A DNA stretch of 64,000 nt from Chloroflexota bacterium (GTDB lineage: Bacteria > Chloroflexota > Dehalococcoidia > SM23-28-2 > HRBIN24): assembly GCA_030550295.1 (NCBI GenBank), contig JAUQPQ010000001.1, positions 1 through 64,000 of the forward strand, given 5' to 3'. This document shows positions 32,851-42,236 of this stretch, piece after piece. The notes under the pieces were generated by a model, which was not told the DNA's origin, did not search any database, and saw only the letters and a list, made by a program, of their open reading frames with translations. Both the position numbers and the translations under genes were made by a program. Position 1 is the first letter of the stretch; the number at the start of each line of letters is the position of its first letter.

Positions 32851-34378
32851 ACTGGGTTATGGGCTGCACCTCTAGGGCCTCTACAGCTATCTCCGGGGCG
32901 TAGACGATCTCATCGGCTGCCCACACGAGGGTGGGGCGTGCCTCCCTTCCCACGCCTATTATTCCCCGAAGGACGTTGTGGATATTGTCGTTTATCCGCA
33001 GGGTGTTGGGGCGGATAGGTTCGGCCAGCCGTCCGTCCCTGATGACGAAGGAGTCGCCCACGATGGTGGCAGTGAAGTCGCCAGCCCTGAGGCCGTTGAC
33101 AGGATACGTGTACCAGATGCGCCCTATGTAGAGGCCATCGCCTACGAGGCGCAGGAGCTGGGAGTGGTCCTCCTCCCCCGGAACGATGACGTTGGTAGCA
33201 TGGATCCCTGGCTGCATATCGTAGTGTCTGCCACCGCCACGGGCGAAGCGAAATCCGTTACGGGGGACGAGGGCGTGTCGCCACTGCTGGGGGTCCACCC
33301 CTAACTTCTCTTTTGCTCTAGGGTCTTTAGTGATGCGCTGGGACTCATACCAGTCGCAAAGGAGGCCTACCAGTACGCCGTTGCGTATAAGCTCGGTGCG
33401 GCCGGTAGGGAGGCCTTCACAGGTTATGCCCTTGGAGCCGGCGAGCCCCTCGGCCGCTCCGTCGTCGATGATGTTTAGCTTGGGGGAGGCGATCTCCTTC
33501 CCCAGCTGTCCCAAGAAGGGGGAAGCGGCGGCATACCAGGTACCCAAGGAGAGGCCGGGCAGTATGAGGTTTTCCAGGAGGTCCATAAAGGCTTGGCGCC
33601 CTAACACCACCCGGTAGCGGCCGGCTGGCACACGTACTCCCCCCACGGTGCGAACGGCCATCTCCGCTGCCTCTCGCCCCGCTTCGCCGTGGAATCGTTC
33701 CCAGTGGGTCACCGCACCGTATCCGGAGCCTTTGCTTGCCTCCCCCTCCACCATAGCTGTCACGAAGGAGAGGATGAGGGTGGACTCGTCTGTCTGGACG
33801 TGGGGCATGGCACTAGACACAATGGCCATCCTCTCCTGGAGGACGGTGACGTCCCCTCCCAAGATGAGGGCCAGCTCTTGCGGATCCCTATCCAGCAGCA
33901 GTTCAGCGCTCTGAAAGGCCTTCAGGCCCTGACGTATAATCTGCCACCCAAGGTCTACAAGCTCTTGGTCCTTTAGCTCCATTATGCGCGGGTCGTGGTA
34001 GGCGTGGAGGCGGCGCATCTCACCTGTAGGCCGGGGAAGGCTAACGAACTCGGGGTCGGCCACAGCACCCCTCCGCGCCTTCTCCAGGGCCAACTGCACC
34101 CCGTCTAGGGAGATATCGTTAGGCTCAGAGCCGAAACCTACCAGGACGCCTTCCCCCTCAGGAGCCTGAAGCACCACCCTTATGCCGATCCCGTAGTTGG
34201 CCACCGATTTGGGCTCTTCTACGCCGTTACAGGGGAGGTGAGAGGTGTAATTGAGGCGGCAGTGGAGGATGCCATTACAGGAGACGAAGATTTCTGCCTC
34301 CCTCACGTCCTTTTGGGCCATGAGGAACTGGAGCGCCTCTTGGGCGGCCCTCTGGAGCTCGCTTAAGGGCAGAAGCAT
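32837..34378 (-). CDS. tldE: TldE/PmbA-like protease subunit
   Basis: A 513-residue TldE (PmbA) homologue. It lacks the HExxxH zinc motif found in TldD, as expected for the non-catalytic partner of the heterodimer. Family marks include the C-terminal barrel (GDGLYIGRIWYTYPVNGLRAGDFT pattern near 425-450, then SFVIRDGRLAEPI). TldD-TldE proteases trim modified peptides such as microcin B17 and degrade CcdA. Here tldE is third in tldD-tpx-tldE. Confidence 0.87.
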   Translation of the reverse strand: MLLPLSELQRAAQEALQFLMAQKDVREAEIFVSCNGILHCRLNYTSHLPCNGVEEPKSVANYGIGIRVVLQAPEGEGVLVGFGSEPNDISLDGVQLALEKARRGAVADPEFVSLPRPTGEMRRLHAYHDPRIMELKDQELVDLGWQIIRQGLKAFQSAELLLDRDPQELALILGGDVTVLQERMAIVSSAMPHVQTDESTLILSFVTAMVEGEASKGSGYGAVTHWERFHGEAGREAAEMAVRTVGGVRVPAGRYRVVLGRQAFMDLLENLILPGLSLGTWYAAASPFLGQLGKEIASPKLNIIDDGAAEGLAGSKGITCEGLPTGRTELIRNGVLVGLLCDWYESQRITKDPRAKEKLGVDPQQWRHALVPRNGFRFARGGGRHYDMQPGIHATNVIVPGEEDHSQLLRLVGDGLYIGRIWYTYPVNGLRAGDFTATIVGDSFVIRDGRLAEPIRPNTLRINDNIHNVLRGIIGVGREARPTLVWAADEIVYAPEIAVEALEVQPITQFMGS

Positions 34379-34382
34379 GGCC

Positions 34383-34913
34383 CTATGACCCTACTACCCT
34401 TCTTAGCGCATTTAAGGCCGCTTCGTAATTAGGCTCCTGGGTCACCTCGGGCACCACCTCTTTGTAGCGGATGATGCCGTCGCCATCGATGATCCAAACG
34501 GAGCGGGCCAAGAGCTGCAATTCCTTGATCAAGACGCCGAATTTGAGGCCAAAGTCGTGCTCTCGGTAGTCGCTCCACAGTTGAATGCGGTCTGCCCCGG
34601 TGGCGCCGCACCAGCGTCTAAGGGCGAAGGGTAGGTCTACGGTGACGTTGGCCATCACTACGTCGGAAGATACCTGGGAGGCTAGCTCGTTAAAGCGCTT
34701 GCCCTGGATATCGCACACAGGGGTATCTAGGGAGAGGGAGACGCTGAGGAGGACTGGTCTACCGGCGAACTGGCTTAGGCGCACTGGCTGGAGATCGGTG
34801 TTCACTACCTGGAAGTCTGGGGCACGGTCACCTTCCTGGAGATCGGGCCCTACAAGGGTAAGGGGGCTACCGCGGAAGGTGACAGCCCCGGGTCGCTCTA
34901 TCTGTTGGGTCAT
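34383..34913 (-). CDS. tpx: Thiol peroxidase Tpx
   Basis: A 176-residue atypical 2-Cys peroxiredoxin that reduces hydroperoxides with thioredoxin. The peroxidatic Cys lies in SLDTPVCDIQ near residue 67 and the resolving Cys in RRWCGATGAD near 101. The spacing matches the Tpx family. It lies between tldD and tldE with gaps of 24 and 4 bases, so it is co-transcribed with the protease genes. Confidence 0.92.
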   Translation of the reverse strand: MTQQIERPGAVTFRGSPLTLVGPDLQEGDRAPDFQVVNTDLQPVRLSQFAGRPVLLSVSLSLDTPVCDIQGKRFNELASQVSSDVVMANVTVDLPFALRRWCGATGADRIQLWSDYREHDFGLKFGVLIKELQLLARSVWIIDGDGIIRYKEVVPEVTQEPNYEAALNALRRVVGS

Positions 34914-34937
34914 GGCCTGCCCTCCTTTCTTTTACCC

Positions 34938-36506
34938 CTACGTCCTGCCGCTAAGGCGGGCCCTGCTGCGCATAGTGGGCCCGCCGTTGCTCATGCGCTT
35001 CGTCTGCATAGGCTGGCCCTTGCCGCAGTTGGGTATGGCGAAGAGACGGAGATCGTTGCCTACTGCGTCTACGTTCATGAAGAAGTCCCGAGTATCAGCT
35101 ATTAGGCCTCCGTCTCTGTATAGCTGGCCTAGCCGGCCACCCCTTATCTCGTACACCTTCATGGCGGTGATGCGGAAGTTCTCCCGCGATTCGGCTACAG
35201 AGGGGATCCGATGCCCCACCACGTAGTATCCCCTTTCTACTTCACGAATGATCTCCTCTGGGTCACGGTCGCCAGGGGCGAAGGCGGTGTTGGACATGCG
35301 GATAAGGGGCACGAGGTAGGCCTCTGTGGCCTTGTAATGGCCGTTGGAGGTGGTGCCCAAGATGGCTGCTGTCTGGCGAGAGCTGAGGAACTCTTCATAG
35401 ATGCCGTTGCGGATGTGGTAGGCCCGGCGGGCCGGGGTGCCTTCGTCGTCGTAAAGGTAGTGGCCGAAGCCTTCTATGGTGGGGTCTGAGAAGGCCGAGA
35501 CTAGGGGAGATGCCACTTGGCGGCCCACCTGGTTATCTCTTAGGTCCTTTAGGAACCACGAGCGGCCAGCGTAGGCCGTCTCCATCTTTAGGGCCCGGTC
35601 CAACTCCGATGGATGCCCCACCACTTCGTGGCAGACGAGGGCGTTGTAGTGGGGGTCGGTCACTACTACCACTTCTTGGTCGGTAGCGGGGCAAGGAGGG
35701 GAGTGGGCCAACTCTATGGCGTCCTTGGCAAGGGCCAATGAGAAGTCCAGCAAGCTCGGATAGCGGATGAAGGCTTCATCTACTCCCTGGGTTATCACCT
35801 CCCATCCCCGCTGATGGCCACTGAAGTCGTAAAGCTCCTGGAAGGCGTCAGGGCCCTGGACCACGACAAAGCATGTGCCTTGCGTGATAGCCCAAGTCTG
35901 ATCGATGTTAGCTCCCTCGGAGCTAACGAAGAGGAGGCGCTCCAGGTGGGTCTCCGCGCCTATGTAGTTGTAGATCACCTCCCGGCTGAGGGCCTGGACC
36001 TGCCGGGAGACATGGCGAGTATACTGGGCTACCTCCTTTAGTGGTACCTCCCTGGGGTCTATCTGGTATTGGGCGGGGATGGTGTCTTGGCGTATTTCTA
36101 TGGGGGCAAGGGATAGGTCGTATAATGTGCTGGCTAGCCTTGGGAACTCTTCGCGGGCAGCGCTTTTGTGCCGGGCACTCCATAAGGCGCGGTCATAGGC
36201 GTGCTCTAGGGCCTCTTCCAACCTCTTCAAGAGCTCTCCTGCATCTGCTGCTCCTAACAGCTGGCCGAAGTAACCAGTGGCAGTGAGCTTTTCCCCAGCT
36301 ATTGCCCTCACCCCGAAGGAGAAACTGTAATCCTCAGTGCTGAACTTGTCCATTCCGTTTTCCGCTACTGCCCCTTTCCCTTGGGCTATGGCTATGCGCA
36401 CGTCGACGTAGCGGCAATGGGCCTTTCGCGAGGGGTATGACATGGCTAGGTGGGCTACATCCTCACGCACCTGATCCAGGAAGGAGAGTTCCAGCTGGTT
36501 GGCCAT
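34938..36506 (-). CDS. tldD: TldD-like metalloprotease subunit
   Basis: A 522-residue TldD homologue with the zinc motif HEVVGHPSELD near residue 297 (HExxxH and downstream acid) and the usual C-terminal beta region (TTSNGHYKATEAYLVPLIR). It would form the active heterodimer with TldE. It is the first gene of the operon. The last 25 residues (KRMSNGGPTMRSRARLSGRT) are basic and not conserved in the family to my knowledge. No small peptide substrate gene is obvious nearby. Confidence 0.9.
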   Translation of the reverse strand: MANQLELSFLDQVREDVAHLAMSYPSRKAHCRYVDVRIAIAQGKGAVAENGMDKFSTEDYSFSFGVRAIAGEKLTATGYFGQLLGAADAGELLKRLEEALEHAYDRALWSARHKSAAREEFPRLASTLYDLSLAPIEIRQDTIPAQYQIDPREVPLKEVAQYTRHVSRQVQALSREVIYNYIGAETHLERLLFVSSEGANIDQTWAITQGTCFVVVQGPDAFQELYDFSGHQRGWEVITQGVDEAFIRYPSLLDFSLALAKDAIELAHSPPCPATDQEVVVVTDPHYNALVCHEVVGHPSELDRALKMETAYAGRSWFLKDLRDNQVGRQVASPLVSAFSDPTIEGFGHYLYDDEGTPARRAYHIRNGIYEEFLSSRQTAAILGTTSNGHYKATEAYLVPLIRMSNTAFAPGDRDPEEIIREVERGYYVVGHRIPSVAESRENFRITAMKVYEIRGGRLGQLYRDGGLIADTRDFFMNVDAVGNDLRLFAIPNCGKGQPMQTKRMSNGGPTMRSRARLSGRT

Positions 36507-36593
36507 GCCCTCTATCCCTTAGGCTCATTTTAGGCTGCAGGGAGGTGGGCGTCTACAAGGCCTTGCGCCTTTATTGTGTTACTCTTGAGCCTG

Positions 36594-37943
36594 ATGCAGA
36601 GGGAAACGGGCAGCCCAAGTAGGCTTTTAGCCCATGTGAATATAGTGTTCTTCTCTCAGGTAGCGAGTTATGGCCTCGCCTTTGCCTTAAGGGCCATGTT
36701 AGCCCAAGGGTTGGGGGAGGAAGGGCTGGGCACTTACTCCTTGTTCTACGTCTCGGTGCTGGTGGCGGGAGGCATTCTCAGCCTCGGTGTGGGATGGGCC
36801 AACGTCTATTACCTTAACAAGGGGCCCTATCAGCCGAGCACGTTGTTCTTTTCTAGCGCTTTGGTGTGGGCCCTAGGAGTGGGATTGGTCGTTGTTGGGG
36901 CGCTGACCCATTACTGGCTTAGAGGGGCAGGGGCTTTCGTGGGGGGCAAGGCGTACTGGCTGTACGTGCCCGCCGTGCCTACGGTGGTGGCCTATCTTTT
37001 CCTTACGTCCTTTCTGCAGGGCCAAAGAAGGTTTGGTGCCCTGGCTGGGGTGGCCGTCTCTCAGGGGCTGGCGGCTGTAACAGCAAGTGCCGCCCTTTGG
37101 GCGATAGACGAGTTGACGGTGGGCCGCATCCTAGGGGCCTGGATCGCTTCCTTCGCCATGGCCGACGTGGTCACCCTCTTCCTTTTGGCGCCCCATCGCT
37201 GGCGATGGGAGGGGGTGGTGGGAGCTTTGCTTTTCGCCCTCAAAGACCAGATCCGTTACGGAGTACAGAGCCAGCTGGGGAACCTGGCTCAGTTCTTGAA
37301 CTACCGCCTTGATCACTACTTGGTGGCAGCCTTTGTTAGCAAGGGCGCTGTGGGCCAATATACGGTAGCGGTAGGGCTCAGCGAGAGCTTATGGTGGATA
37401 TCGTCGGCCGTGGTGGTGGTGCTGTCGCCTCGACTTAGCGGCATGAAGAGGGAGGAAGCGGGGGAATTGGCTTTGGCTGCTGGGCGCAACGTCCTGATGG
37501 TTATGGGTGTAGCTGCCTTAGGGTTGGCCTTTCTCTCCCCTTGGGCTATTAGGTTACTTTTTGGCCGGGAATTTTTGAATGCCCATAGGCCCCTCATCAT
37601 CCTGCTGCCTGGGGGCGTGGCGGCTGGGGTCTCTATGGTTTTGGGGAGTTACCTATTCAGCCAGGGTAGGGCCATCCTCAATACTGTCTCCATATGTATC
37701 GCCCTGGTGGCTACAATAATCTTAGACTTGCTTCTCATCCCTTGGCTTGAAGTGGAGGGGGCAGCTTTGTCCTCTACGTTGGCGTATGTGTTGGGCCTAA
37801 TGTGCAACATCGTCTGGTACAGGGTGGTCTCAGGAAGGCCAGGATGGCACATCCTAGCTGTAGGGCGTCGCGATCTTCGCCTCTACCGCGACCTGTGGCG
37901 GGCCATCTGGGGCCGTTTCTTAGCTCAGCCCCAGGAGGAGTGA
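36594..37943 (+). CDS. Wzx-like polysaccharide/lipid flippase
   Basis: About 449 residues with 12-14 hydrophobic helices, of the oligosaccharide flippase (MOP) superfamily. Marks are the N-terminal FFSQVASYGLAFALRAMLAQGLGEEGLGTYSL pattern (helix 1 plus loop) and the mid-protein GNLAQFLNYRLDHYLV, which recalls Wzx. It should move a lipid-linked sugar across the membrane. The start is unclear (GTG 36576 or ATG 36594); neither has a good ribosome site. The next gene begins two bases after its stop. Confidence 0.82.
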   Translation: MQRETGSPSRLLAHVNIVFFSQVASYGLAFALRAMLAQGLGEEGLGTYSLFYVSVLVAGGILSLGVGWANVYYLNKGPYQPSTLFFSSALVWALGVGLVVVGALTHYWLRGAGAFVGGKAYWLYVPAVPTVVAYLFLTSFLQGQRRFGALAGVAVSQGLAAVTASAALWAIDELTVGRILGAWIASFAMADVVTLFLLAPHRWRWEGVVGALLFALKDQIRYGVQSQLGNLAQFLNYRLDHYLVAAFVSKGAVGQYTVAVGLSESLWWISSAVVVVLSPRLSGMKREEAGELALAAGRNVLMVMGVAALGLAFLSPWAIRLLFGREFLNAHRPLIILLPGGVAAGVSMVLGSYLFSQGRAILNTVSICIALVATIILDLLLIPWLEVEGAALSSTLAYVLGLMCNIVWYRVVSGRPGWHILAVGRRDLRLYRDLWRAIWGRFLAQPQEE

Positions 37944-37944
37944 A

Positions 37945-38853
37945 ATGGACTTAGAGCGCTTCCAGGGATGTCTGGTAGGGCTGGCAGTAGGTGATTCTCT
38001 AGGCATGCCAGCTGAAGGGCTGAGCCAAGAGGAGGTAGCGCGCCTTTTTGGCCGCATCGTCGACCTGAAGGACGGTTGGCTCCCCGCTGGCTACACTACC
38101 GATGACACTGCCCAGGCCCTTATCTTGGCTGAAAGCTTGGTGGGGAGAGGCTACCTAGACGCCGACGATGTGGCCCGACGGCTGTTGGAGTGGTATAGTA
38201 GCTGCCCCCCCGACATAGGAACCCATACTCGGCGCGTCTTGTCCCTCATGGAGGCGGGAATGTCGTGGCAGGAGGCTACAGCAGAAGTGGAGCGTCGTTA
38301 TCAACCCCTCACGGCGGGCAATGGGTCTCTGATGAGGTGTGCGCCTGTGGCTATGCGATACGCTAATGACCTGGCGCAACTCCTGGAGGCTAGTCATCTC
38401 TCTTCCCAGATCACCCATCCTCATCCTCTGGCCTGCTACTCCTGTGCCTTCTTCAATTGCGTGTTGTCGCGCGTCCTTCGCGGCTACGACAAGTTCTCCG
38501 CCTTTTCCTTCGCCATGGAGGTGATGGCCCATGCCCCTTATGAGCTACTGGAGCGGGTAGAGGGGGTCCCTTCCAAGTCAAGGGAAGAGCTCTCGCCCAC
38601 AGGCTTCGTCCTAGACACCTTGGAGTGCGCCCTTTGGGCCTGGTGGAATTTTAACGACTGGGCAGAGGCCATTATCGCCTTGGTCAATATGGGAGGGGAC
38701 ACCGATACTAACGCGGCAGTGGCAGGCGCCCTTTTAGGCGCCCAGTATGGCCTAGGCTCTATCCCCGAAAAGTGGCGTTTCCAGGTGAAGGAGGTGCCCC
38801 GCTGTTTGGAGCTGGCAGAGAGGCTTTTGGCTTTGGCCAGAGGGGACAGTTAG
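37945..38853 (+). CDS. ADP-ribosylglycohydrolase (DraG/ARH) family protein
   Basis: A 302-residue all-helical hydrolase that removes ADP-ribose from protein or small-molecule targets. The dinuclear metal site is visible as GYTTDDTAQ (Asp53, Asp54) and GGDTDTN (250-256), and the N-terminal GLAVGDSLGMP is typical. It lies two bases after the flippase. The target is unknown; DraG acts on nitrogenase reductase, but no nif gene is in the window. Confidence 0.88.
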   Translation: MDLERFQGCLVGLAVGDSLGMPAEGLSQEEVARLFGRIVDLKDGWLPAGYTTDDTAQALILAESLVGRGYLDADDVARRLLEWYSSCPPDIGTHTRRVLSLMEAGMSWQEATAEVERRYQPLTAGNGSLMRCAPVAMRYANDLAQLLEASHLSSQITHPHPLACYSCAFFNCVLSRVLRGYDKFSAFSFAMEVMAHAPYELLERVEGVPSKSREELSPTGFVLDTLECALWAWWNFNDWAEAIIALVNMGGDTDTNAAVAGALLGAQYGLGSIPEKWRFQVKEVPRCLELAERLLALARGDS

Positions 38854-39473
38854 ACTTGTATCCCTAGCCCTTTGAGGGCCAAGACGGTGGTGGTCAGGTC
38901 GCCACGGTGGAGGATGGCGTGGAAGCCTGCCTCCCTGGCCCCTTGCACGTTCTGGATAAGGTCATCTATGTGGACGCACGCTTGTGGAGGAAGGCCTACC
39001 CGCTGGCAAGCGGTGAGGAAGATGCGCGGATCCGGCTTGGCTATCCCTACCCGGGAGGAGTTGATCACCAGATGGAATAGGCCGTCGATACCGTTGGCCG
39101 TAAGGATATCCCTTTCCAGCCGGGGAGTAGAGTTGGAGATGATGCCCACTAGGTATCGTTCCCGTAGCAGTTGCACCAGCGCTAGCACGTCCTCATCCAG
39201 TTGGCGCCATACCACTTGCCATTCCTGCTGGATCTGCGGGATGGGACGGCCAGCCATCTTCTCCAGGGCGCTAAGGACGGCCTTTATCCATTCCTCCTCA
39301 GGCAAGCGACCAGTTTCTGCCTCCCGCCATTCGGGTATGCCGTAGAGGGCCTCTAGGAGGCCCCCCCTGGGCAGCCCATATCGTTCCTCCAAGGCCCGCG
39401 TTTGCTCTCGGTCTAGACGGGCGATGACGCCACCGAAGTCGAAGAAGATAGCCTTGATCTCGTCCATGGTCAT
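38850..39473 (-). CDS. HAD family hydrolase (IA variant 3 type)
   Basis: About 207 residues. Motif I is FFDFGGVI near residue 10, motif II is ISNST near 98, and motifs III/IV are a Lys in GIAKPDPRIF near 128 and HIDDLIQNV near 152. The second Asp of motif I is Gly, as is usual in this branch, which includes phosphatases and epoxide-hydrolase N-domains. The start at ATG 39473 overlaps the nadE stop by four bases. The substrate is unknown. Confidence 0.85.
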   Translation of the reverse strand: MTMDEIKAIFFDFGGVIARLDREQTRALEERYGLPRGGLLEALYGIPEWREAETGRLPEEEWIKAVLSALEKMAGRPIPQIQQEWQVVWRQLDEDVLALVQLLRERYLVGIISNSTPRLERDILTANGIDGLFHLVINSSRVGIAKPDPRIFLTACQRVGLPPQACVHIDDLIQNVQGAREAGFHAILHRGDLTTTVLALKGLGIQV

Positions 39474-41212
39474 AGTCCGTGGTAGCGGTTGGCTATGGGC
39501 AGGCGCCAATCACGTCCGAAGGCCCTGGGGGTTATCTTGATCCCTGGGGGCGCCTGTCGCCGCTTATATTCGTTCCTGTCCACCATCCGTACTACCTTAG
39601 CCACCGTCTCCCAAGGGAAGCCACTGCCTACTATCTCCTCTGGGCTCTTCTCCTGCACTACGTATGCCTCCAGGATGGCATCCAAAACGTCGTAAGGGGG
39701 GAGGGTATCCTGGTCTACCTGCCCAGGCCGTAGCTCGGCCGATGGCGGTTTGATAAAGACGTTCTCGGGGATGACGGGGCTGAGGGAGTTACGGTATCGT
39801 GCCAGGCGGTACACCAAGGTCTTGGGCACGTCCTTGATGACGGCGAACCCTCCTGCCATGTCACCGTAGAGGGTGGCATAGCCAGTAGCCATCTCCGATT
39901 TGTTGCCGCAGGTGAGAACCAAAGCGCCCCACTTGTTGGAGAGGGCCATGATGATGTTGCCCCGGATACGGGCCTGTATGTTCTCCTCTGCCACTCCTGG
40001 TGGGGTGCCAGCAAAGGCCTCTGCCAGCATGTCTAGGTAGGCCTGGTGAGCGGGCTCAATGGGGATCACTAAGAAGGAGATGCCTAAGTTTTGGGCCAGC
40101 TCCCGTGCATCCCGCACCGAGGCCTCAGAGGAGTAACGGGAAGGCATGCTTATGCCAGTGACGTTTTCAGGCCCCAGCGCATCCACAGCGATGCAGGTGA
40201 CCAGGCTAGAATCGATCCCCCCAGACATGGCCACCAGCACCTTCTGAAAGCCCGTCTTCAGGGTGTAGTCGCGGGTCCCCAACACCAAGGCCCGATAGAC
40301 CTCCTCCTCTACACCTGGGAGGGGGACGATTTGGGGAGAGATGGGGGGCTTCTTATCTTCCCCCCTCCCAAGGGGCAAGGCAATCTTGGTGGCCAAGGTC
40401 TGGGCCTGGAGCCGCTCTAGCCTGCGTCTGGGGTCTCGCAGGCGTAGGCCCATAATATCGGCCACGTCGATGTCACATACGAGAAGCTCTTCTTCAAAGA
40501 GGGGGGCCCTGGCCAGAAGGCGCCCTTGGGCATCTATCACCATGCTCCCACCGTCGAACACCAGCTCGTCCTGGCCTCCCACCATGTTGACGTAACAGAT
40601 GGCCACAGCATAGTCAGAGGCGCGGGTGCTGATCATCCGTTCTCGCAGGTGGTACTTACCCATGTGGTAGGGGGAGGCGTTGATGTTGATGATCACCTGG
40701 GCACCAGCTAGGGCCTGGCTGCGGGTAGGGTCGCCAGGATACCAGATATCTTCGCAGATGTTTACGCCGATCCCTATTGGCCCCAGGGTGAAGACAGGAC
40801 AATCTCTGCCAGCTTGAAAATATCTGACCTCATCAAAAACCCCGTAGTTGGGCAGTCGCTGCTTGTGGTAGACGTTAACTAGGTGCTTATCGCTAATTAT
40901 GGCTGCGGCATTATATACGTCGTCGTCTAGCTCGCCCCGGGCCGAAGGCTGATCGATGAAGCCCACTACGGCGGTAATGCCTTTACAGGCCTGGGCAACC
41001 TCTTGGAGGGCGTATACGTTGTCCCGGACGAAGCTCAGCCGGAGCACAAGGTCTTCAGGGGGGTAGCCTGGGATGGCCAGCTCGGGGAAGGCTACCAGAT
41101 CGGCCCCCAGATCCTGGGCCTGGCGGATGTAATGGACGATCTTCTGGACGTTTCCTTCCAAGTCGCCCACCGCCGAGTCTATTTGGGCCAGGGCTACCCT
41201 TATGACCGCCAA
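39470..41212 (-). CDS. nadE: Glutamine-dependent NAD synthetase
   Basis: About 580 residues. The N-terminal nitrilase-type amidase (1-270) releases ammonia from glutamine; its triad is Glu in FPELAIPGYPPED, Lys in YHKQRLPNYG and Cys in NICEDIW. The C-terminal synthetase (300-580) has the PP-loop SGGIDSSL and uses ATP to amidate deamido-NAD. TTG 41212 is preferred as the start because GGAGG (41221-41225 on the complement) is 8 bases upstream; GTG 41221 would overlap it. Confidence 0.95.
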   Translation of the reverse strand: MAVIRVALAQIDSAVGDLEGNVQKIVHYIRQAQDLGADLVAFPELAIPGYPPEDLVLRLSFVRDNVYALQEVAQACKGITAVVGFIDQPSARGELDDDVYNAAAIISDKHLVNVYHKQRLPNYGVFDEVRYFQAGRDCPVFTLGPIGIGVNICEDIWYPGDPTRSQALAGAQVIININASPYHMGKYHLRERMISTRASDYAVAICYVNMVGGQDELVFDGGSMVIDAQGRLLARAPLFEEELLVCDIDVADIMGLRLRDPRRRLERLQAQTLATKIALPLGRGEDKKPPISPQIVPLPGVEEEVYRALVLGTRDYTLKTGFQKVLVAMSGGIDSSLVTCIAVDALGPENVTGISMPSRYSSEASVRDARELAQNLGISFLVIPIEPAHQAYLDMLAEAFAGTPPGVAEENIQARIRGNIIMALSNKWGALVLTCGNKSEMATGYATLYGDMAGGFAVIKDVPKTLVYRLARYRNSLSPVIPENVFIKPPSAELRPGQVDQDTLPPYDVLDAILEAYVVQEKSPEEIVGSGFPWETVAKVVRMVDRNEYKRRQAPPGIKITPRAFGRDWRLPIANRYHGL

Positions 41213-41349
41213 AGCGAGCACCTCCGGGCATTCATCAGGCTAGCATCGGCCTTGGGGGCGGTCAATTATCGCCCTCTTCTCCTTGTAACCCTGGGCTCCT
41301 GGTGGGAAAATGTCTTGTAGAGCTGTCCAGGTGGAGCGAGGGGGAGCCG

Positions 41350-41790
41350 ATGGACGACTACGGCTTGGATATGGACGAGGCGACCCAGGCCATACAAGAG
41401 GCTGAGGTCCTAGTGGTGCGGTTCGCTGCTTTGGACAAGAGGCTGCTAGTAGACTTCCGCACTAGCGCCTCGGAAGGCCCCTTTATAGCGGTAGTGCCTA
41501 AGGCCTCATCCTTAGAGGAAAGATATAAAAGCCTCAAGCGCCTGCGCCCTCGCTTCCCACTGCCCGATCGCATCGTCGCCCTGATGTGGCACAGGACTTC
41601 TTTGGAGACGTTTCGCCAGTCGGGCCTATGGGACATCATCGTAAGCAGGTTGATAAGCTTGGGGGGCGAGGAGATGGCGCCCCAGGCAGAGGAGGTCTAT
41701 CGTCAGCTCCTCCAAGAGGAAAGGCGAGAGATTATAGCCGCCATCCGTGGTGGCGGCTCTTATCATACCCTGTGGGAGCGCCCCCGCTGA
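41350..41790 (+). CDS. Conserved hypothetical protein
   Basis: 146 residues, no recognised family. Near residue 20 is a strand-rich segment (VLVVRFAALDKRLLVDFRT), followed by FIAVVPKASSLEERYKSLKRLRPRF and a helical tail. It is soluble, with no signal or membrane helix. It looks like a regulatory or binding domain, but I cannot name one. ATG 41350 follows GAGGGGGAG. It is divergent from nadE and convergent with the small NTF2-like gene. Confidence 0.6.
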   Translation: MDDYGLDMDEATQAIQEAEVLVVRFAALDKRLLVDFRTSASEGPFIAVVPKASSLEERYKSLKRLRPRFPLPDRIVALMWHRTSLETFRQSGLWDIIVSRLISLGGEEMAPQAEEVYRQLLQEERREIIAAIRGGGSYHTLWERPR

Positions 41791-41797
41791 GGGCCCT

Positions 41798-42112
41798 TTA
41801 GCTACCCCCTGGCTCAGTGGACAGGACATCAGCGTCGGCGATCTTCCAGTCCCCTCCCATCTGGCGCCAAATGAAGCGGGCGGTGAAATTAGTAGGCCCC
41901 AGATATTTCACCTCACTTACCCAGTCTTGCCCCTCCTGACGCAGAGAGAGCACCTCATAGCCCTGTATCTGGACGGCCATTCCTGCTCCAGCGGCTGCCT
42001 GGAGCTTAACCATGGCCTCAGGGCTGAGGTCGTTCATGAGCTGGCCTATGTCCATGGTGAGGACCGCCTTGGAAAAGCGGTGGACAGCCCGCTCCACTTC
42101 CTCCTGGCTCAT
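41798..42112 (-). CDS. Small NTF2/SnoaL-like hypothetical protein
   Basis: 104 residues: an N-terminal helix pair (EEVERAVHRFSKAVLTMDIGQLMND) then strands (YEVLSLRQEGQDWVSEVKY; FTARFIWRQMGGDWKIADADV). This is the pattern of a cone-shaped NTF2/SnoaL-like fold, used for ligand binding. No catalytic residues can be assigned. It is divergent from thyX. Ribosome site and codon use look normal. Confidence 0.6.
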   Translation of the reverse strand: MSQEEVERAVHRFSKAVLTMDIGQLMNDLSPEAMVKLQAAAGAGMAVQIQGYEVLSLRQEGQDWVSEVKYLGPTNFTARFIWRQMGGDWKIADADVLSTEPGGS

Positions 42113-42211
42113 GGCCCCTCCTTGTGTACTCTAGGCTACGGAAATGTTACGGCAGGATTGGGCCAGGGTGAAGATGAGAAAAAGAGTATGCCCCTGCGCC
42201 CCACCTTCCAT

Positions 42212-42220
42212 GGTATAATG
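42212..42220 (+). promoter_or_regulatory. Extended -10 promoter of thyX
   Basis: TGG followed by a perfect TATAAT (42215-42220) forms an extended -10 element; there is no good -35. The start site would be near 42227, with GGGGAGGCGGAG before ATG 42237. Confidence 0.5.
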
Positions 42221-42236
42221 CAGGGGAGGCGGAGCA

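Noticed and set aside
37945..38853. Nitrogenase regulatory DraG
   Set aside because: The family fits, but there are no nif or draT genes nearby, so only the broad family name is used.
41798..42236. N-terminal extension of ThyX to the left
   Set aside because: ThyX homology and a ribosome site begin at 42237, and the region holds a separate minus-strand gene and the thyX promoter.
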